A DNA stretch of 64,000 nt, taken from the NCBI RefSeq assembly GCF_001676875.1, contig NZ_JYKA01000019.1, forward strand, positions 1-64,000, read 5' to 3'. Under the pieces are notes generated by a model. It was not told the DNA's origin. It searched no databases and saw only the letters and a program-made list of their open reading frames with translations. The number at the start of each line of letters is the position of its first letter. Positions within the stretch are counted from its first letter, which is position 1. The DNA is from Chromobacterium subtsugae (GTDB taxonomy: Bacteria; Pseudomonadota; Gammaproteobacteria; Burkholderiales; Chromobacteriaceae). Position numbers and translations under genes: made by a program. Shown one piece after another: positions 29,044-38,125 of this stretch.

Positions 29044-29148
29044 GCGTCCGCCGCTTAGGCATGCGCGTCATTTCTATTGACGCTTATGGCGAGTGGTTTG
29101 AATTTTTATGCGCTTGAAAATGTTGAATCAAGGTTTTAATGTGCTCAA

Positions 29149-29170
29149 ATATTCATATTGATATGAATAT
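29149..29170. promoter_or_regulatory. 22-bp perfect operator-like palindrome
   Basis: ATATTCATAT-TG-ATATGAATAT is a perfect inverted repeat in the AT-rich gap upstream of the amino-acid permease, 82 bp before its ATG. It resembles an ARG box turned inside out, so it is not a clean ArgR match. It is probably an operator for the permease. Confidence 0.5.
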
Positions 29171-29251
29171 ATGTAAAATGCTTTGTCATTAACCGGTAAG
29201 AAAACAGCAAAACGGCAACCGGGATTTCCACGCTTACACAAGGAGCATTGC

Positions 29252-30643
29252 ATGCCAGGAGAACAACAGACCCTGCACCGCGGGCTGGAGGAGAGGCATA
29301 TCAACCTGATGGCGCTGGGCGCGACGATAGGCGTCGGCCTGTTCCTGGGGTCGGCCACCGCGATCAAGATGGCCGGCCCGGCCATCATGCTGGCCTACGG
29401 CATCGGCGGCCTGGCCATTTTCATGATCATGCGCGCGCTGGGCGAAATGGCCATCCACAATCCGGTGGCCGGCTCGTTCAGCCGCTACGCGCAAGACTAC
29501 CTCGGCCCCTTGGCCGGCTACCTCACCGGCTGGAACTACTGGTTCCTGTGGCTGGTGACCTGCATGGCGGAAATCACCGCCGTCGGCGTCTACATGGGCA
29601 TCTGGTTTCCGGACGTGCCGTCCTGGTACTGGGTGCTGGCGGCGATGCTGGCGATGGGCGGCGTCAACCTGATCGCGGTGAAGGCCTATGGCGAATTCGA
29701 GTTCTGGTTCGCGCTGATCAAGATCGTCACCATCGTGCTGATGATAGCCGGCGGCTTCGCCATGATTATTTTCGGCTTCGGCAATCACGGCGTCGCCACC
29801 GGCATCGCCAATCTGTGGGCGCACGGCGGCTTCATGCCGCATGGCTTCTCCGGCGTGCTGATGTCCTTGCAGATGGTGATGTTCGCCTACCTGGGCGTGG
29901 AAATGCTGGGCCTGACCGCCGGCGAGGCCAAGAATCCGAAAAAGGCGCTGGCGCGCGCGGTGGATTCGGTGTTCTGGCGCATTCTGATCTTCTACATCGG
30001 CGCCTTGTTCGTGATCCTGTCCATTTACCCGTGGAACGAGCTGGGCACCCGCGGCAGCCCCTTCGTGATGACTTTCGAGAGCCTGGGCATTCCGGCCGCC
30101 GCCGGCATCATCAACTTCGTGGTGCTGACCGCCGCGCTGTCCTCGTGCAATAGCGGCATCTACAGCACCGGCCGCATGCTGTTCAACCTGGCCGAGCAGA
30201 AACAGGCGCTGCCGCTGTTCGCCAAGGTTTCGAAAAGCGGGGTGCCGCTGCCGGCGCTGCTGCTGTCCATCGCCGCGCTGCTGTTGGGCGTGCTGCTGAA
30301 CTACCTGGCGCCGAAGGAGGTGTTCACCTGGCTGACCGCCATCTCGACCTTCGGCGCGGTGTGGACCTGGCTGATCATCCTGCTGGCGCAGCTGCGCTTC
30401 CGCCGTTCGCTGTCGGCCGAGCAACTGGCCGGCATCAGTCACCGCATGCCGCTGTGGCCGTACGGCTCCTACCTGACGCTGGGCTTCCTGGCGCTGGTGA
30501 TAGCCCTGATGGCCTACTTCCCGGACACCCGCGTGGCGCTGATCGTCGGCCCCGGCTGGCTGGTGTTCCTGGTGGCGGTGTACTACTTGCTGGGCTACCA
30601 CAAGCAGGATGCCGCCTGGCGGCTGGCGCAGCAGGGGCGCTAG
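29252..30643 (+). CDS. Amino-acid permease (APC family, ProY/HutT/AroP type)
   Basis: This 463-aa inner-membrane proton symporter of the AAT group has about twelve transmembrane helices. The N-terminal signature is LEERHINLMALGATIGVGLF, with the unwound GATIG that binds the substrate backbone. The EMAIHNPVAGSF segment and LGVEMLG are also typical. Among AAT members it is most like the proline/histidine group, but substrate cannot be assigned. AAGGAG precedes the ATG. Nearby regulatory palindrome and terminator suggest a single-gene unit. Confidence 0.85.
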   Translation: MPGEQQTLHRGLEERHINLMALGATIGVGLFLGSATAIKMAGPAIMLAYGIGGLAIFMIMRALGEMAIHNPVAGSFSRYAQDYLGPLAGYLTGWNYWFLWLVTCMAEITAVGVYMGIWFPDVPSWYWVLAAMLAMGGVNLIAVKAYGEFEFWFALIKIVTIVLMIAGGFAMIIFGFGNHGVATGIANLWAHGGFMPHGFSGVLMSLQMVMFAYLGVEMLGLTAGEAKNPKKALARAVDSVFWRILIFYIGALFVILSIYPWNELGTRGSPFVMTFESLGIPAAAGIINFVVLTAALSSCNSGIYSTGRMLFNLAEQKQALPLFAKVSKSGVPLPALLLSIAALLLGVLLNYLAPKEVFTWLTAISTFGAVWTWLIILLAQLRFRRSLSAEQLAGISHRMPLWPYGSYLTLGFLALVIALMAYFPDTRVALIVGPGWLVFLVAVYYLLGYHKQDAAWRLAQQGR

Positions 30644-30663
30644 CTTCAGGCTTGCCGCGCGCA

Positions 30664-30684
30664 ACCCGCCGTTTGGCGGGTTTT
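30664..30684 (+). terminator. Bidirectional terminator after permease
   Basis: ACCCGCC-GTTT-GGCGGGT with four T. It lies between the convergent permease and LysR genes and can serve both. Confidence 0.8.
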
Positions 30685-30690
30685 GTCATT

Positions 30691-31593
30691 TCAGACGACG
30701 CCGTTGGCTTCGCGCAGAAAGTCTATCAACACTCTGAGCCTGGCCGGCAGGCGGCGCTGCTGCGGGTAGAACAGGTACAGCGCCTCGGCCGGCGGCAGGT
30801 AGGACTCCAGCACCGGCAGCAGCCGGCCGGCGGTGATGTCATCCCTCACCAGCGTTTCGGCCAGGTAGGCGATGCCGATGCCGCCGCGCGCGCCCAGCAG
30901 CCGGGCCTGGTTGTCGTTGGTGAGCAGCGGGCCGCGCAGCGCCAGCTGGCGCGGCTGGCCGTCCTCGACGAACTGCCAGCGGTACTGCGGCCCGCTGGCG
31001 CCGAAGCGGTAGCCTATGCAGGCGTGCCGCAACAGATCATCCGGCCTTTGCGGCGCGCCATGGCGCGCCAGGTATTCGGGCGTGGCCACCGCGACGAAGC
31101 GGAGCGGGCGGCTGATCTGCGCCGCCTGCATGCCGGGTTGCAAGCGGTCGCTGAAGCGGATGCCGGCGTCGAAGCGCTGGCCGACGATGTCGACCAGGCC
31201 GTCGCTGATGTCCAGCTCCAGCGCCACGGCCGGATGGCGGCGCTGAAAGCCGACCAGATGGGGATAGAGCGCGATTTGCGCCGCGCTGTGCGGCAGCGTC
31301 AGCCGCAGCGTGCCGGCGGGCTGGCCCTGCAGCTGGCGCGCATCCTCCAGCGCCTGGCGGATTTGCTCCAGCGCCGGCGCCAGCCGCTCCAGCAGCGCGT
31401 CGCCGGCCTCGGTCGGCGCGACTTGGCGGGTGGTGCGGATCAGCAGCGGCACGCCCAGCTCCGCCTCCAGCTGGCGCATGGTCTGGCTCAAGGCGGAAGC
31501 GGTGACACCCAGTTCGGCGGCGGCTTGGGTGAAGCTGCGTAGGCGGGCGATCAGGGCGAAAGCTTGCAGGGCATCGTGCTGGGGACGCGACAT
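30691..31593 (-). CDS. LysR-family transcriptional regulator
   Basis: This 300-aa regulator has the usual N-terminal helix-turn-helix (FALIARLRSFTQAAAEL) and a type-2 periplasmic-binding-like effector domain. It is divergent from the aldo-keto reductase gene across 99 bp, and it probably controls that gene in response to a reactive aldehyde or quinone. This is inferred from arrangement only. Confidence 0.85.
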   Translation of the reverse strand: MSRPQHDALQAFALIARLRSFTQAAAELGVTASALSQTMRQLEAELGVPLLIRTTRQVAPTEAGDALLERLAPALEQIRQALEDARQLQGQPAGTLRLTLPHSAAQIALYPHLVGFQRRHPAVALELDISDGLVDIVGQRFDAGIRFSDRLQPGMQAAQISRPLRFVAVATPEYLARHGAPQRPDDLLRHACIGYRFGASGPQYRWQFVEDGQPRQLALRGPLLTNDNQARLLGARGGIGIAYLAETLVRDDITAGRLLPVLESYLPPAEALYLFYPQQRRLPARLRVLIDFLREANGVV

Positions 31594-31692
31594 TGTTAAG
31601 CTCAGCTACATAATGTTTGTCATTTTGGCCCATTTATCGGCGGCTGGCCATCCCTTATGCTGATGTCACTTTCCACTTCAGGAGCGATGGCG

Positions 31693-32682
31693 ATGCAAAA
31701 ACGCACTCTGGGCCGCAATGGCCCGCAGGTTTCCGCGCTGGGCCTCGGCTGCATGGGCATGAGCGCTTTTTACGGCCCGCATGACGACGCCGAGTCGCTG
31801 GCGACGCTGGACGCGGCGCTGGATCTGGGCGTCAATTTTCTCGATACCGCCGATATGTACGGCCCGCACACGAATGAGCGGCTGTTGGCCAAACTGCTGG
31901 CCCGCCGCCGCGGCGAGGTGGTGCTGGCCACCAAGTTCGGCATCGTGCTGGACCCGGCCGATCCGATGAAGCGCGGCGTCAACGGCCGGCCGGAATACGT
32001 CCGCGCCAGCTGCGAAGGCAGCCTGCAGCGGCTGGGCGTCGATCATATCGACCTTTACTACCAGCATCGCATCGATCCCGCGGTGCCGATCGAGGAAACC
32101 GTCGGCGCGATGGCCGACCTGGTGCGCGCCGGCAAGGTGCGCTATCTGGGCTTGTCCGAAGCCTCGCCCGCCACGCTGCGGCGCGCGGCCGCCGTCCATC
32201 CCATCCACGCGCTGCAGAGCGAATATTCGCTGTGGACGCGGGATCCGGAAGACGGCGCGCTGGCGGCTTGCCGCGAAGTGGGCGCCAGCTTGGTCGCCTA
32301 CAGCCCGCTGGGGCGCGGATTTTTGACCGGCGCCATCCAGAGCCCGGATGATTTCGCGCCTGACGATTTCCGCCGCCACAACCCACGTTTCCAGGGCGAA
32401 AACTTCCAGCGCAACCTCGACCTGGTGGCCAAGGTGAAAGCGCTGGCCGCCGACAAGGGCTGCAGCCCGGCGCAGCTGGCGTTAGCCTGGCTGCTGGCGC
32501 AGGGCGAGGACATCGTCGCGATTCCCGGCGCGCGCAAACAGGCCAATCTGCGCGACAACCTGGGAGCCTTGTCTGTCAGCCTGGATGGCGGCGAGCGGGA
32601 TGCGCTGGCGGCGGTGTTCGCCGACGGCGGGGCCAGCGGCGCGCGCTACGCGCCGGACGTCATGCAGTTGATCGACCGCTGA
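31693..32682 (+). CDS. Aldo/keto reductase
   Basis: This 329-aa NADPH-dependent (beta/alpha)8-barrel oxidoreductase is of the AKR family with the catalytic tetrad in place: Asp and Tyr in DTADMYG, Lys in TKFG, and His in YYQHRID. N-terminal [19 protein letters not shown] is typical of the AKR13/YakC-type group. The ATG at 31693 was chosen because AGGAG lies 8 nt upstream; ATGs at 31687 and 31657 are alternatives. It likely reduces aldehydes or ketones; substrate unknown. Confidence 0.88.
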   Translation: MQKRTLGRNGPQVSALGLGCMGMSAFYGPHDDAESLATLDAALDLGVNFLDTADMYGPHTNERLLAKLLARRRGEVVLATKFGIVLDPADPMKRGVNGRPEYVRASCEGSLQRLGVDHIDLYYQHRIDPAVPIEETVGAMADLVRAGKVRYLGLSEASPATLRRAAAVHPIHALQSEYSLWTRDPEDGALAACREVGASLVAYSPLGRGFLTGAIQSPDDFAPDDFRRHNPRFQGENFQRNLDLVAKVKALAADKGCSPAQLALAWLLAQGEDIVAIPGARKQANLRDNLGALSVSLDGGERDALAAVFADGGASGARYAPDVMQLIDR

Positions 32683-32708
32683 GCGCGCCGGCCGCTTGCG
32701 CGTGGCGC

Positions 32709-33083
32709 TCAGCGGCCGGGCAGCTTGGGCAGCTCGTGCATCGGGATGGCGCGGGGTTTGCCGGTTTGCGGGTCGAAGCGCGGCAGCGGCTGGGGGCGCT
32801 CCCAGGGCGCGCGCGGCGGCTGGCCGGGCAGCGCCTGCGGTTGCCGGTTTTCCATCCGCTGCAGCATTTCCTGCTGTTGGCGCGGCGTCAGCTGGAGCGG
32901 GGCGTCCAGATCGCGCAGCTGCAGCGCGGGCTGGACTTGCAGCGGCTTGGCCGGCGCGGCCATATTGATGCGCGGCGCCGCCGCCGGCTTGGCCTGCAGC
33001 GCGAAATCATAGGAAGGCAAGGTCTTGGCTGCCAGCGGCGCGCTGCAAAACGCCATGGGCAGCAGGAAATGGCGAAAGCGCAT
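32709..33083 (-). CDS. Exported proline/glutamine-rich hypothetical protein
   Basis: This 124-aa protein has a signal peptide (MRFRHFLLPMAFCSAPLAA). The mature part is Pro-, Gln- and Arg-rich with no recognisable domain (LQLTPRQQQEMLQRMENRQP). AGGA lies 9 nt before the ATG. A longer in-frame start would precede the signal peptide and is unlikely. It stands alone, convergent with the aldo-keto reductase. Function unknown; possibly a small envelope protein. Confidence 0.55.
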   Translation of the reverse strand: MRFRHFLLPMAFCSAPLAAKTLPSYDFALQAKPAAAPRINMAAPAKPLQVQPALQLRDLDAPLQLTPRQQQEMLQRMENRQPQALPGQPPRAPWERPQPLPRFDPQTGKPRAIPMHELPKLPGR

Positions 33084-33442
33084 AAGGATTCCTGCGGCGC
33101 CGGCCAAGGCGGCCGGACGATGGTTTGGGAAGAAAAGCTGGCTGGCGCGGCCGATTAAGAGGGGCCGCGTGGCTGGCAAGGGCCGGCGCGGCGCTAGCCG
33201 CGCGCAAGCGCCTGAAGAGATGGATATTTTATCCAATATGCGGCAGCCTGGGCAAGCCGGCTGGCCGCGGGCGGCGTTGCGGCGACGCCACTAGGCCTGT
33301 TTTTTCATGCGCAAGGCATCATTCAACGCCATGCGGGACGGCGGCGATCTGCTATGGTGTCTGCGATTCCATGGCCGACAATCCCGCGGCGCCGTGGCGG
33401 GCCGAGCCCGCTGGCGCGGCGGCAGCGCTGCACCCGACCTCC
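33084..33442. other. Intergenic region with no recognised gene
   Basis: This 359-bp divergent gap separates the small exported protein from the GGDEF protein. It is GC-rich except for a short AT stretch near 33225-33240. No gene, riboswitch or repeat was recognised. In-frame upstream starts of the GGDEF gene (33371) fall inside it. Confidence 0.4.
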
Positions 33443-34648
33443 ATGTCAAACCAAACCATACAAAACATACAAAGCATTCTGGATTTCAAGGCGACCTTGC
33501 TCAGCACCACCGGCTACACCGTCATGCTGACGGGCGTGGCGGTGTTGTTCTGGTTATACAACCGGAAGGAGCGCGCGCTGCTGACTCTGGGCATGGGCGG
33601 CGCGTTTGCCGTGTGTGGAACCCTGCTGGCCTACCTGCCGCCGATTTTGCCGCCCTGGCCGATGCTGATGCTCGACACCCTGTTGCTGCTGCTGTTCCAC
33701 CCGCTGGCGTTGATCGCCACGCAGCAGATGTTAGGCCGCTCCGGCAGTTGGGGATACGCCGCCTTGTCGGTGGCGCTGGTGATGGCGGCGTTCGCGTACT
33801 GGGGCGGGGTGGAGAACTATGGCCGCCGGGTGATGGTGACTTCCGGCTCGCATTTGTTGTACTGGGGGCTGATTTTCCGCTTGCTGCTGCAGGAGAGGAA
33901 GCAGGGGACGCCGGCCGGCCACCGGTTGGCGATGGGCTTGGCCGCGGTGATGCTGACGATTTCGGCCAGTCGCTGGAGCGTGGCCTGCTATGCCGGCGAT
34001 CCGGATTTTGGCCGGCATTGGTCGATGTTCAACCTCTTCAGCAGCCTTGGATTGTTCTGGTGCACGTTCTGCTTCAGCCTCAACATGCTGCTGATCAGTT
34101 ACGAGCGCCTGCTGCTGCAGGTCCGGCTGCAGGCCCAGCAAGACGGGCTGACTCGGTTGTACAACCACCGCGCCTTCCATGAGAAGGCCGAAGGCCTGTT
34201 CCTGCGCGCGCTGGAGAAGCGCGCTGAATTGGCATTATTGCTGATAGACCTGGATCATTTCAAAAGCATCAACGACCGCCACGGCCATCAGGCCGGCGAC
34301 GAAGTGCTGCGCCAGCTGGCCGACTGCCTGCGCGGAGAGGCGCGGCATGGCGACCTGCTGGGCCGGCACGGCGGCGAGGAGTTCGTGGTGCTGCTGCCGC
34401 AGACCGGCCGGATCGACGCCTACAATACCGCCGACCGGCTGCGCGGCGCCATCGCCAACCTGGCGCCCCAGGTGAATGGCCAGCCGCTGCGCATCAGCGC
34501 CAGCATAGGGGTGGCCTGCCTGCGTCCCAGCGAACATTCCAACCTGGCCAGCTTGTTTCTGGAGGCCGATGTGCTGCTGTACCAGGCCAAGCACAAGGGC
34601 CGCAACCGGGTGGAAATCGAGCGCGAGCGGGTGGTTGAACCGCTTTAG
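33443..34648 (+). CDS. Membrane diguanylate cyclase (GGDEF)
   Basis: This 401-aa protein has an N-terminal membrane sensor of about seven hydrophobic helices (residues about 15-215) and a C-terminal GGDEF domain that makes cyclic di-GMP from GTP. The active-site motif is GGEEF at residues 310-314, a functional variant. The segment LLIDLDHFKSIND is typical. The start is not certain: no strong ribosome site is seen at 33443 or at the alternative 33371. It ends in a 4-bp overlap with the convergent DinB gene. Confidence 0.85.
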   Translation: MSNQTIQNIQSILDFKATLLSTTGYTVMLTGVAVLFWLYNRKERALLTLGMGGAFAVCGTLLAYLPPILPPWPMLMLDTLLLLLFHPLALIATQQMLGRSGSWGYAALSVALVMAAFAYWGGVENYGRRVMVTSGSHLLYWGLIFRLLLQERKQGTPAGHRLAMGLAAVMLTISASRWSVACYAGDPDFGRHWSMFNLFSSLGLFWCTFCFSLNMLLISYERLLLQVRLQAQQDGLTRLYNHRAFHEKAEGLFLRALEKRAELALLLIDLDHFKSINDRHGHQAGDEVLRQLADCLRGEARHGDLLGRHGGEEFVVLLPQTGRIDAYNTADRLRGAIANLAPQVNGQPLRISASIGVACLRPSEHSNLASLFLEADVLLYQAKHKGRNRVEIERERVVEPL

Positions 34649-35163
34649 CCCAGGAGCTCGGCCTCATCATGGGCATCGCGCAGATAGACCGGTAGATCGG
34701 TGGCCGGCGGCAGGGCGGGAATCTGGTACAGCATGTCGGCGACGAAGCCGCGATGGTAGTTCTTGTGGTTGACGATGTGCAGCAGCATGTCGCCGCGGCG
34801 CATGCTGCCCCTGCCGCCGTCGACGAAGGCGAAATCCACCACCTGGTCGTGGGCTGCCGGGTCCAGCGCGTCGGCGTAATCGATATACCAGCGGTCCAGC
34901 TCGGCCTGATCGACGGCCAGTTCGGCGAGGCTGGGCGTGCGCTCGGTGTTGCGGCTGGCGTAGCCGTGCGCGCGTCCCTGCAGATGGGCCTGCCAGATGC
35001 GGTCCACCACCAGATTATGGTTGAGGGTGCTGAGTATGTTGCCGAAGACGGTGGCGCGCGGTTTGAGCAATTCGGTTTCCGGCAGCGCGGCCAGCGCGCC
35101 CAGCAGGCGCTGGTTGGCCCAGGCGCTGTAGCGGACCAGCATGCGGATATTGCGTAGCGGCAT
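34645..35163 (-). CDS. DinB-family metal-binding protein
   Basis: This 172-aa four-helix protein is of the DinB/YfiT superfamily. The three metal-ligand histidines are visible in LNHNLVVDRIW and in HIVNHKNYHRGF. The family includes thiol-transferring hydrolases, but most members are uncharacterised. The start MPLRNIRMLVRYSAWAN fits homologues; an in-frame ATG 72 bp upstream (MSKALRP) is less likely. Neither has a clear ribosome site. Its stop overlaps that of the GGDEF gene. Confidence 0.78.
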   Translation of the reverse strand: MPLRNIRMLVRYSAWANQRLLGALAALPETELLKPRATVFGNILSTLNHNLVVDRIWQAHLQGRAHGYASRNTERTPSLAELAVDQAELDRWYIDYADALDPAAHDQVVDFAFVDGGRGSMRRGDMLLHIVNHKNYHRGFVADMLYQIPALPPATDLPVYLRDAHDEAELLG

Positions 35164-35238
35164 GGCGATGGCGGGGCGGGATAGTGATATGTCAAGTGTA
35201 TGGATGATGACTGTCGGCCGCAATGCTTTCGACATGGC

Positions 35239-36030
35239 TCAGTCGCGCTCGCCGGAGCGATAGCGTCGCTCGATGCGCTGGTAGTCGCCGTTTTGCCGCA
35301 GTTGCCGCAGCGCCAGATTGAAGCGGTCGCGCAGCGCGCGGTCATGGAAAACCGCTGGATAGCCGGTGGTTTGCGGGAAGATGTCGTAATACCTGACGGC
35401 CTCAGCGGTGGGCAGGCTGGCGGCGAGCTTGCCGCGAAACCAGTCGAACACCGCGCGGTCGATGATCAGCAGCTCCACCCGGTTGGCCCAGAACATCCGG
35501 CACTGGTTTTCCTGGCTGGCGCTCTCGTGATAGTTGTGGCGGAAGCGCCCGGAAGGGTCGGGCTGGTAGATGGCCTGGAACACGGGGCCCAGATCGCGCC
35601 AGCCGTTCTGCCAGATGGCGAAGCTGTGGCCGCCAAGGTCCAGCAGCGAGCGGATATCCAGCTGCCGGCCCTGCTTGCCGATGGCGACATTGCGGTATTC
35701 GATGAAGTCGTCCGAATAATAGACGCCCTTGCCGTCGGGGCCGCGCTCGTGCACCGCCGAGGCGATGTCCGCGCTGCCGGCGGCGACGGCGCGCCGCAGC
35801 CGCGAATTGGGCACGATCATGATTTTCATCGCATAGCCCATCCGCTCCAGCGCCGCCCGCATCAGCTCCACCTCGATGCCGGTGTCGCCCAGCTTGTCGT
35901 CGTGGAAGGAAAACGGCGGCCGGCTGGAGGAAAAGGCGACGCGCAATTCGGCCGCGCCGGCCTGGGCCGTCAGCAGCAGGGCGCACGTCAGAACCGGCAG
36001 GCTGGCAAGGCGGGCGGACAGGGTTTTCAT
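35239..36030 (-). CDS. Periplasmic amino-acid-type binding protein, second of a tandem pair
   Basis: This 263-aa protein has a signal peptide (MKTLSARLASLPVLTCALL, cut after AQAGA) and an SBP_bac_3 fold (GDTGIEVELMRAALERMGYA, then ADIASAVHERG). Its start overlaps the stop of the upstream binding protein by 4 bp (ATGA), so they are co-translated. No permease or ATPase is nearby. Such orphan pairs may act as sensors or share a distant transporter. Confidence 0.75.
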   Translation of the reverse strand: MKTLSARLASLPVLTCALLLTAQAGAAELRVAFSSSRPPFSFHDDKLGDTGIEVELMRAALERMGYAMKIMIVPNSRLRRAVAAGSADIASAVHERGPDGKGVYYSDDFIEYRNVAIGKQGRQLDIRSLLDLGGHSFAIWQNGWRDLGPVFQAIYQPDPSGRFRHNYHESASQENQCRMFWANRVELLIIDRAVFDWFRGKLAASLPTAEAVRYYDIFPQTTGYPAVFHDRALRDRFNLALRQLRQNGDYQRIERRYRSGERD

Positions 36031-36797
36031 CGGCTGGGGGGCTGCTCGCGGTATTGCCGCAGCAGCAGCTGATAGCGGCCGCTGTCGCGCAGCGCCGCCA
36101 GGCCCTGGTTGAATTGGCGGATCAGCCGCTCGGCGTCGGGGCGGCGGCGGCTGACGATCAGGTACAGTTCGCTGCTCTGCGCCTTGCCGATATCGGCGAT
36201 GGCGAAGGGCACGTGTGGGCCGAATAGCCGGCGCATCGCGTAATCGGCGACGAAGTCGTTGCAGGACACCAGGTCCACGGTGTCGCTGTTCAGCATTTTC
36301 AGGCAGTTTTCCAGCGTTGGCGGCCGCTCCAGCCGCAATTGGTATTTGCGCACGTCGGCGTCGACATAGGCGGTGGTCCAGCCCAGCGGCAGGCACAGGC
36401 GCTTGCCTTGCCAGCGTCCCTTGCGCGCATCCTCGTCGTCCTGGCGGGCGAAGTAAGAGAAGCGGTCCTGATGCAGCGGTTCGGAATACAGAAAGGCTTT
36501 CTCGCGGTTTTCATCGCGGGCATAGGGAAAGCTGGCGGCGAAGCGGCCCTGCTCGGTTTCCGAATAGGCTCGCTTCCAGGGCAGGAAAACGATGCTGGGG
36601 GCGGGCTGGCCAGCCGCCAGAAAGGCTTCGCGCACCAGCACCGCGCTGATGCCGCCCTGGGGCAGGGCCGCGCCGGTATAGGGCGGAAACTCGCCGGTGA
36701 CCAGCGCGAGCGCATCCGCGTCCGGCTCGGCGAAGCCGTAGCCGGCTGCGCCGCAGGCCAACAGCGCGGCGAAGGCAAACTTGGGAATGGCGCTCAT
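36027..36797 (-). CDS. Periplasmic amino-acid-type binding protein, first of a tandem pair
   Basis: This 256-aa exported protein has a signal peptide (MSAIPKFAFAALLACGAAG) and an SBP_bac_3-type body (FPPYTGAALPQGGISAVLV, FLPWKRAYSETEQGRFAASF). It is upstream of, and overlaps, the second binding-protein gene by ATGA. The two proteins share the fold but not close sequence. An in-frame TTG one codon upstream is possible. Ligand unknown. Confidence 0.75.
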   Translation of the reverse strand: MSAIPKFAFAALLACGAAGYGFAEPDADALALVTGEFPPYTGAALPQGGISAVLVREAFLAAGQPAPSIVFLPWKRAYSETEQGRFAASFPYARDENREKAFLYSEPLHQDRFSYFARQDDEDARKGRWQGKRLCLPLGWTTAYVDADVRKYQLRLERPPTLENCLKMLNSDTVDLVSCNDFVADYAMRRLFGPHVPFAIADIGKAQSSELYLIVSRRRPDAERLIRQFNQGLAALRDSGRYQLLLRQYREQPPSR

Positions 36798-36859
36798 CAA
36801 GACAGGCCGGAGTGGGTGTGTCTTGATTATCGGTCAAGCCCGAGGCAAGGCAAGGCGGC

Positions 36860-37489
36860 TCAGCCGGCGTCCGGCTCTGCCCGGCCGCCGCGTTTGGCTG
36901 GTTTGCGCGGCTGCGCGGCCGGCTCGCCCTTGCGGATGTGGTTGAGGCGGCGGCGGATGTTGTCGCTGTCCAGCCAGATGTCCTCGCCTTTCTGGATGCG
37001 GTCCAGCTCCTCGTCTGTGAGGAAGGGGCGGCAGATGTGGCGCATCACCTTCTCGAACCACTTGCCGCTGGCCATCACCTGGGCCTGTTGCTCATTGCCC
37101 TTGCCTATCAGTGCCGACGAGTAGTTGTGGAACATCAATTGGCAGGTGTCGTGGACGATCAGCTCGTCGCCGGCGAGGAAGATCAGCGCGCCCATCGAAT
37201 AGGCGCGCGCTTCCAGGATGGTGACCACGTGGGCCGGGCTGGCGGTGATGTTGTTGATGATCTGCAGGCCGGCGTCGAAATTGCCGCCCGGGGTGTTCAG
37301 GTGCAGAAACACGATGTCGGTGCTGCTGGCGGTGCGCAGCGTGTACAAGAGGTCGGTGTAGTGGATGGCGGCGCCGATCTCGTCGGACAGGTAAAACGAT
37401 ATCTGCCGCACCGTGCCCTGGGTTTCATATTGGCGATACAGCGGGACGGGCTTGTCGTCGTCGTCCGCGTCGGGGTTGTGGCGAGGCAT
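36860..37489 (-). CDS. ClpP-like serine protease paralogue
   Basis: This 209-aa protein has the ClpP crotonase-like fold with a nucleophile Ser98 in ARAYSMGALI and His121 in LMFHNYS, matching the ClpP catalytic positions. It is not canonical ClpP: the N-terminus is acidic (DADDDDKP) and the C-terminus is a basic tail (RKPAKRGGRAEP). No clpX is adjacent. It could be a phage-type or accessory protease. AAGGAAG precedes the ATG. A canonical clpP is presumably elsewhere. Confidence 0.75.
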   Translation of the reverse strand: MPRHNPDADDDDKPVPLYRQYETQGTVRQISFYLSDEIGAAIHYTDLLYTLRTASSTDIVFLHLNTPGGNFDAGLQIINNITASPAHVVTILEARAYSMGALIFLAGDELIVHDTCQLMFHNYSSALIGKGNEQQAQVMASGKWFEKVMRHICRPFLTDEELDRIQKGEDIWLDSDNIRRRLNHIRKGEPAAQPRKPAKRGGRAEPDAG

Positions 37490-37689
37490 GGCGTTTCTTC
37501 CTTGTGCTTGTCTTTCCAATCTAGCCGGGGAGAGGAGGGCTTGCCTTGCAATGGCGCAAGTTGAGGGGCTAAGGAATCCGCTTCGCGGATGATGATTCGC
37601 ATGGCGGGGCTGCCCGCCGGGCAGGTCAGGGAGCTGTCTCGCCAGCTCCCCGACACCCCTAGGCGACCCCAGCAGCGCTGCGAAACCCC

Positions 37690-37793
37690 GGCTCCAAAGC
37701 CATTCCCAAGGCGCCGCCGGAACTAGCCGCGCGCTAACGTCGCGCGGCGTCGAACAACCGGCGGCTTAAAACCTTGGGAATGGTTTCGGAGCC
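37690..37793. repeat. Large branched hairpin, left arm
   Basis: The outer stem runs from GGCTCCAAAGCCATTCCC to GGGAATGGTTTCGGAGCC (20 of 22 pairs, including AAGG/CCTT). A middle stem is GCCGCCGG/CCGGCGGC. The inner stem is GCCGCGCG/CGCGCGGC. Confidence 0.75.
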
Positions 37794-37988
37794 GGCTTGC
37801 GCTGATGGGGAAGGGCGAGTCGGTTCGGTTCCACGCGATTGGTAGAGGGTACGCCACATGGGGCTCAAGGCAAATTCAAGAGGCAAAGCCAGGTAAGGCT
37901 ATGGATGGTGGAATGCGGGGAAAGGCCGGGCTTCCTCCCTACAAGAGGTTGAGCGTGAGTGACGCGCCCCTTCCCCTTTCAGCACGCG

Positions 37989-38125
37989 CCGGCAAAAAAG
38001 CGCTGGGCAAGGTTTTAAGCCGCCGCTTGTTCGACGCCGCGCGACGGTAGCGCGTACTGCTGAGCGAATCAAAGATTCGCACGCATGTAGTTTCGGCGGC
38101 TCCTGGCCCAGCGGTTTTTTGTCGG
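37989..38125. repeat. Large branched hairpin, right arm
   Basis: The same architecture as in the left arm, but the outer stem is now CCGGCAAAAAAGCGCTGGGC / GCCCAGCGGTTTTTTGTCGG plus AAGG/CCTGG (21 of 24). The middle AGCCGCCG/CGGCGGCT stem and the GTCGAACAA-type loop are kept; an extra 17-nt hairpin (GCGAATC-TTT-GATTCGC) is inserted. Confidence 0.75.

Noticed and set aside
29149-29170. ARG box (ArgR site)
   Set aside because: The half-sites are in the wrong order (ATTCA then TGAAT), so it does not fit the TNTGAATWWWWATTCANW consensus.
37805-38050. Open frame on the plus strand inside the palindromic element (81 codons)
   Set aside because: It spans the centre and part of the right arm, has no ribosome site and no recognised domain; likely chance in GC-rich DNA.
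37690-38125. Integron attC sites as explanation of the hairpins
   Set aside because: The conserved GTTRRRY and RYYYAAC boundary boxes of attC are absent, and there is no cassette array or integrase.
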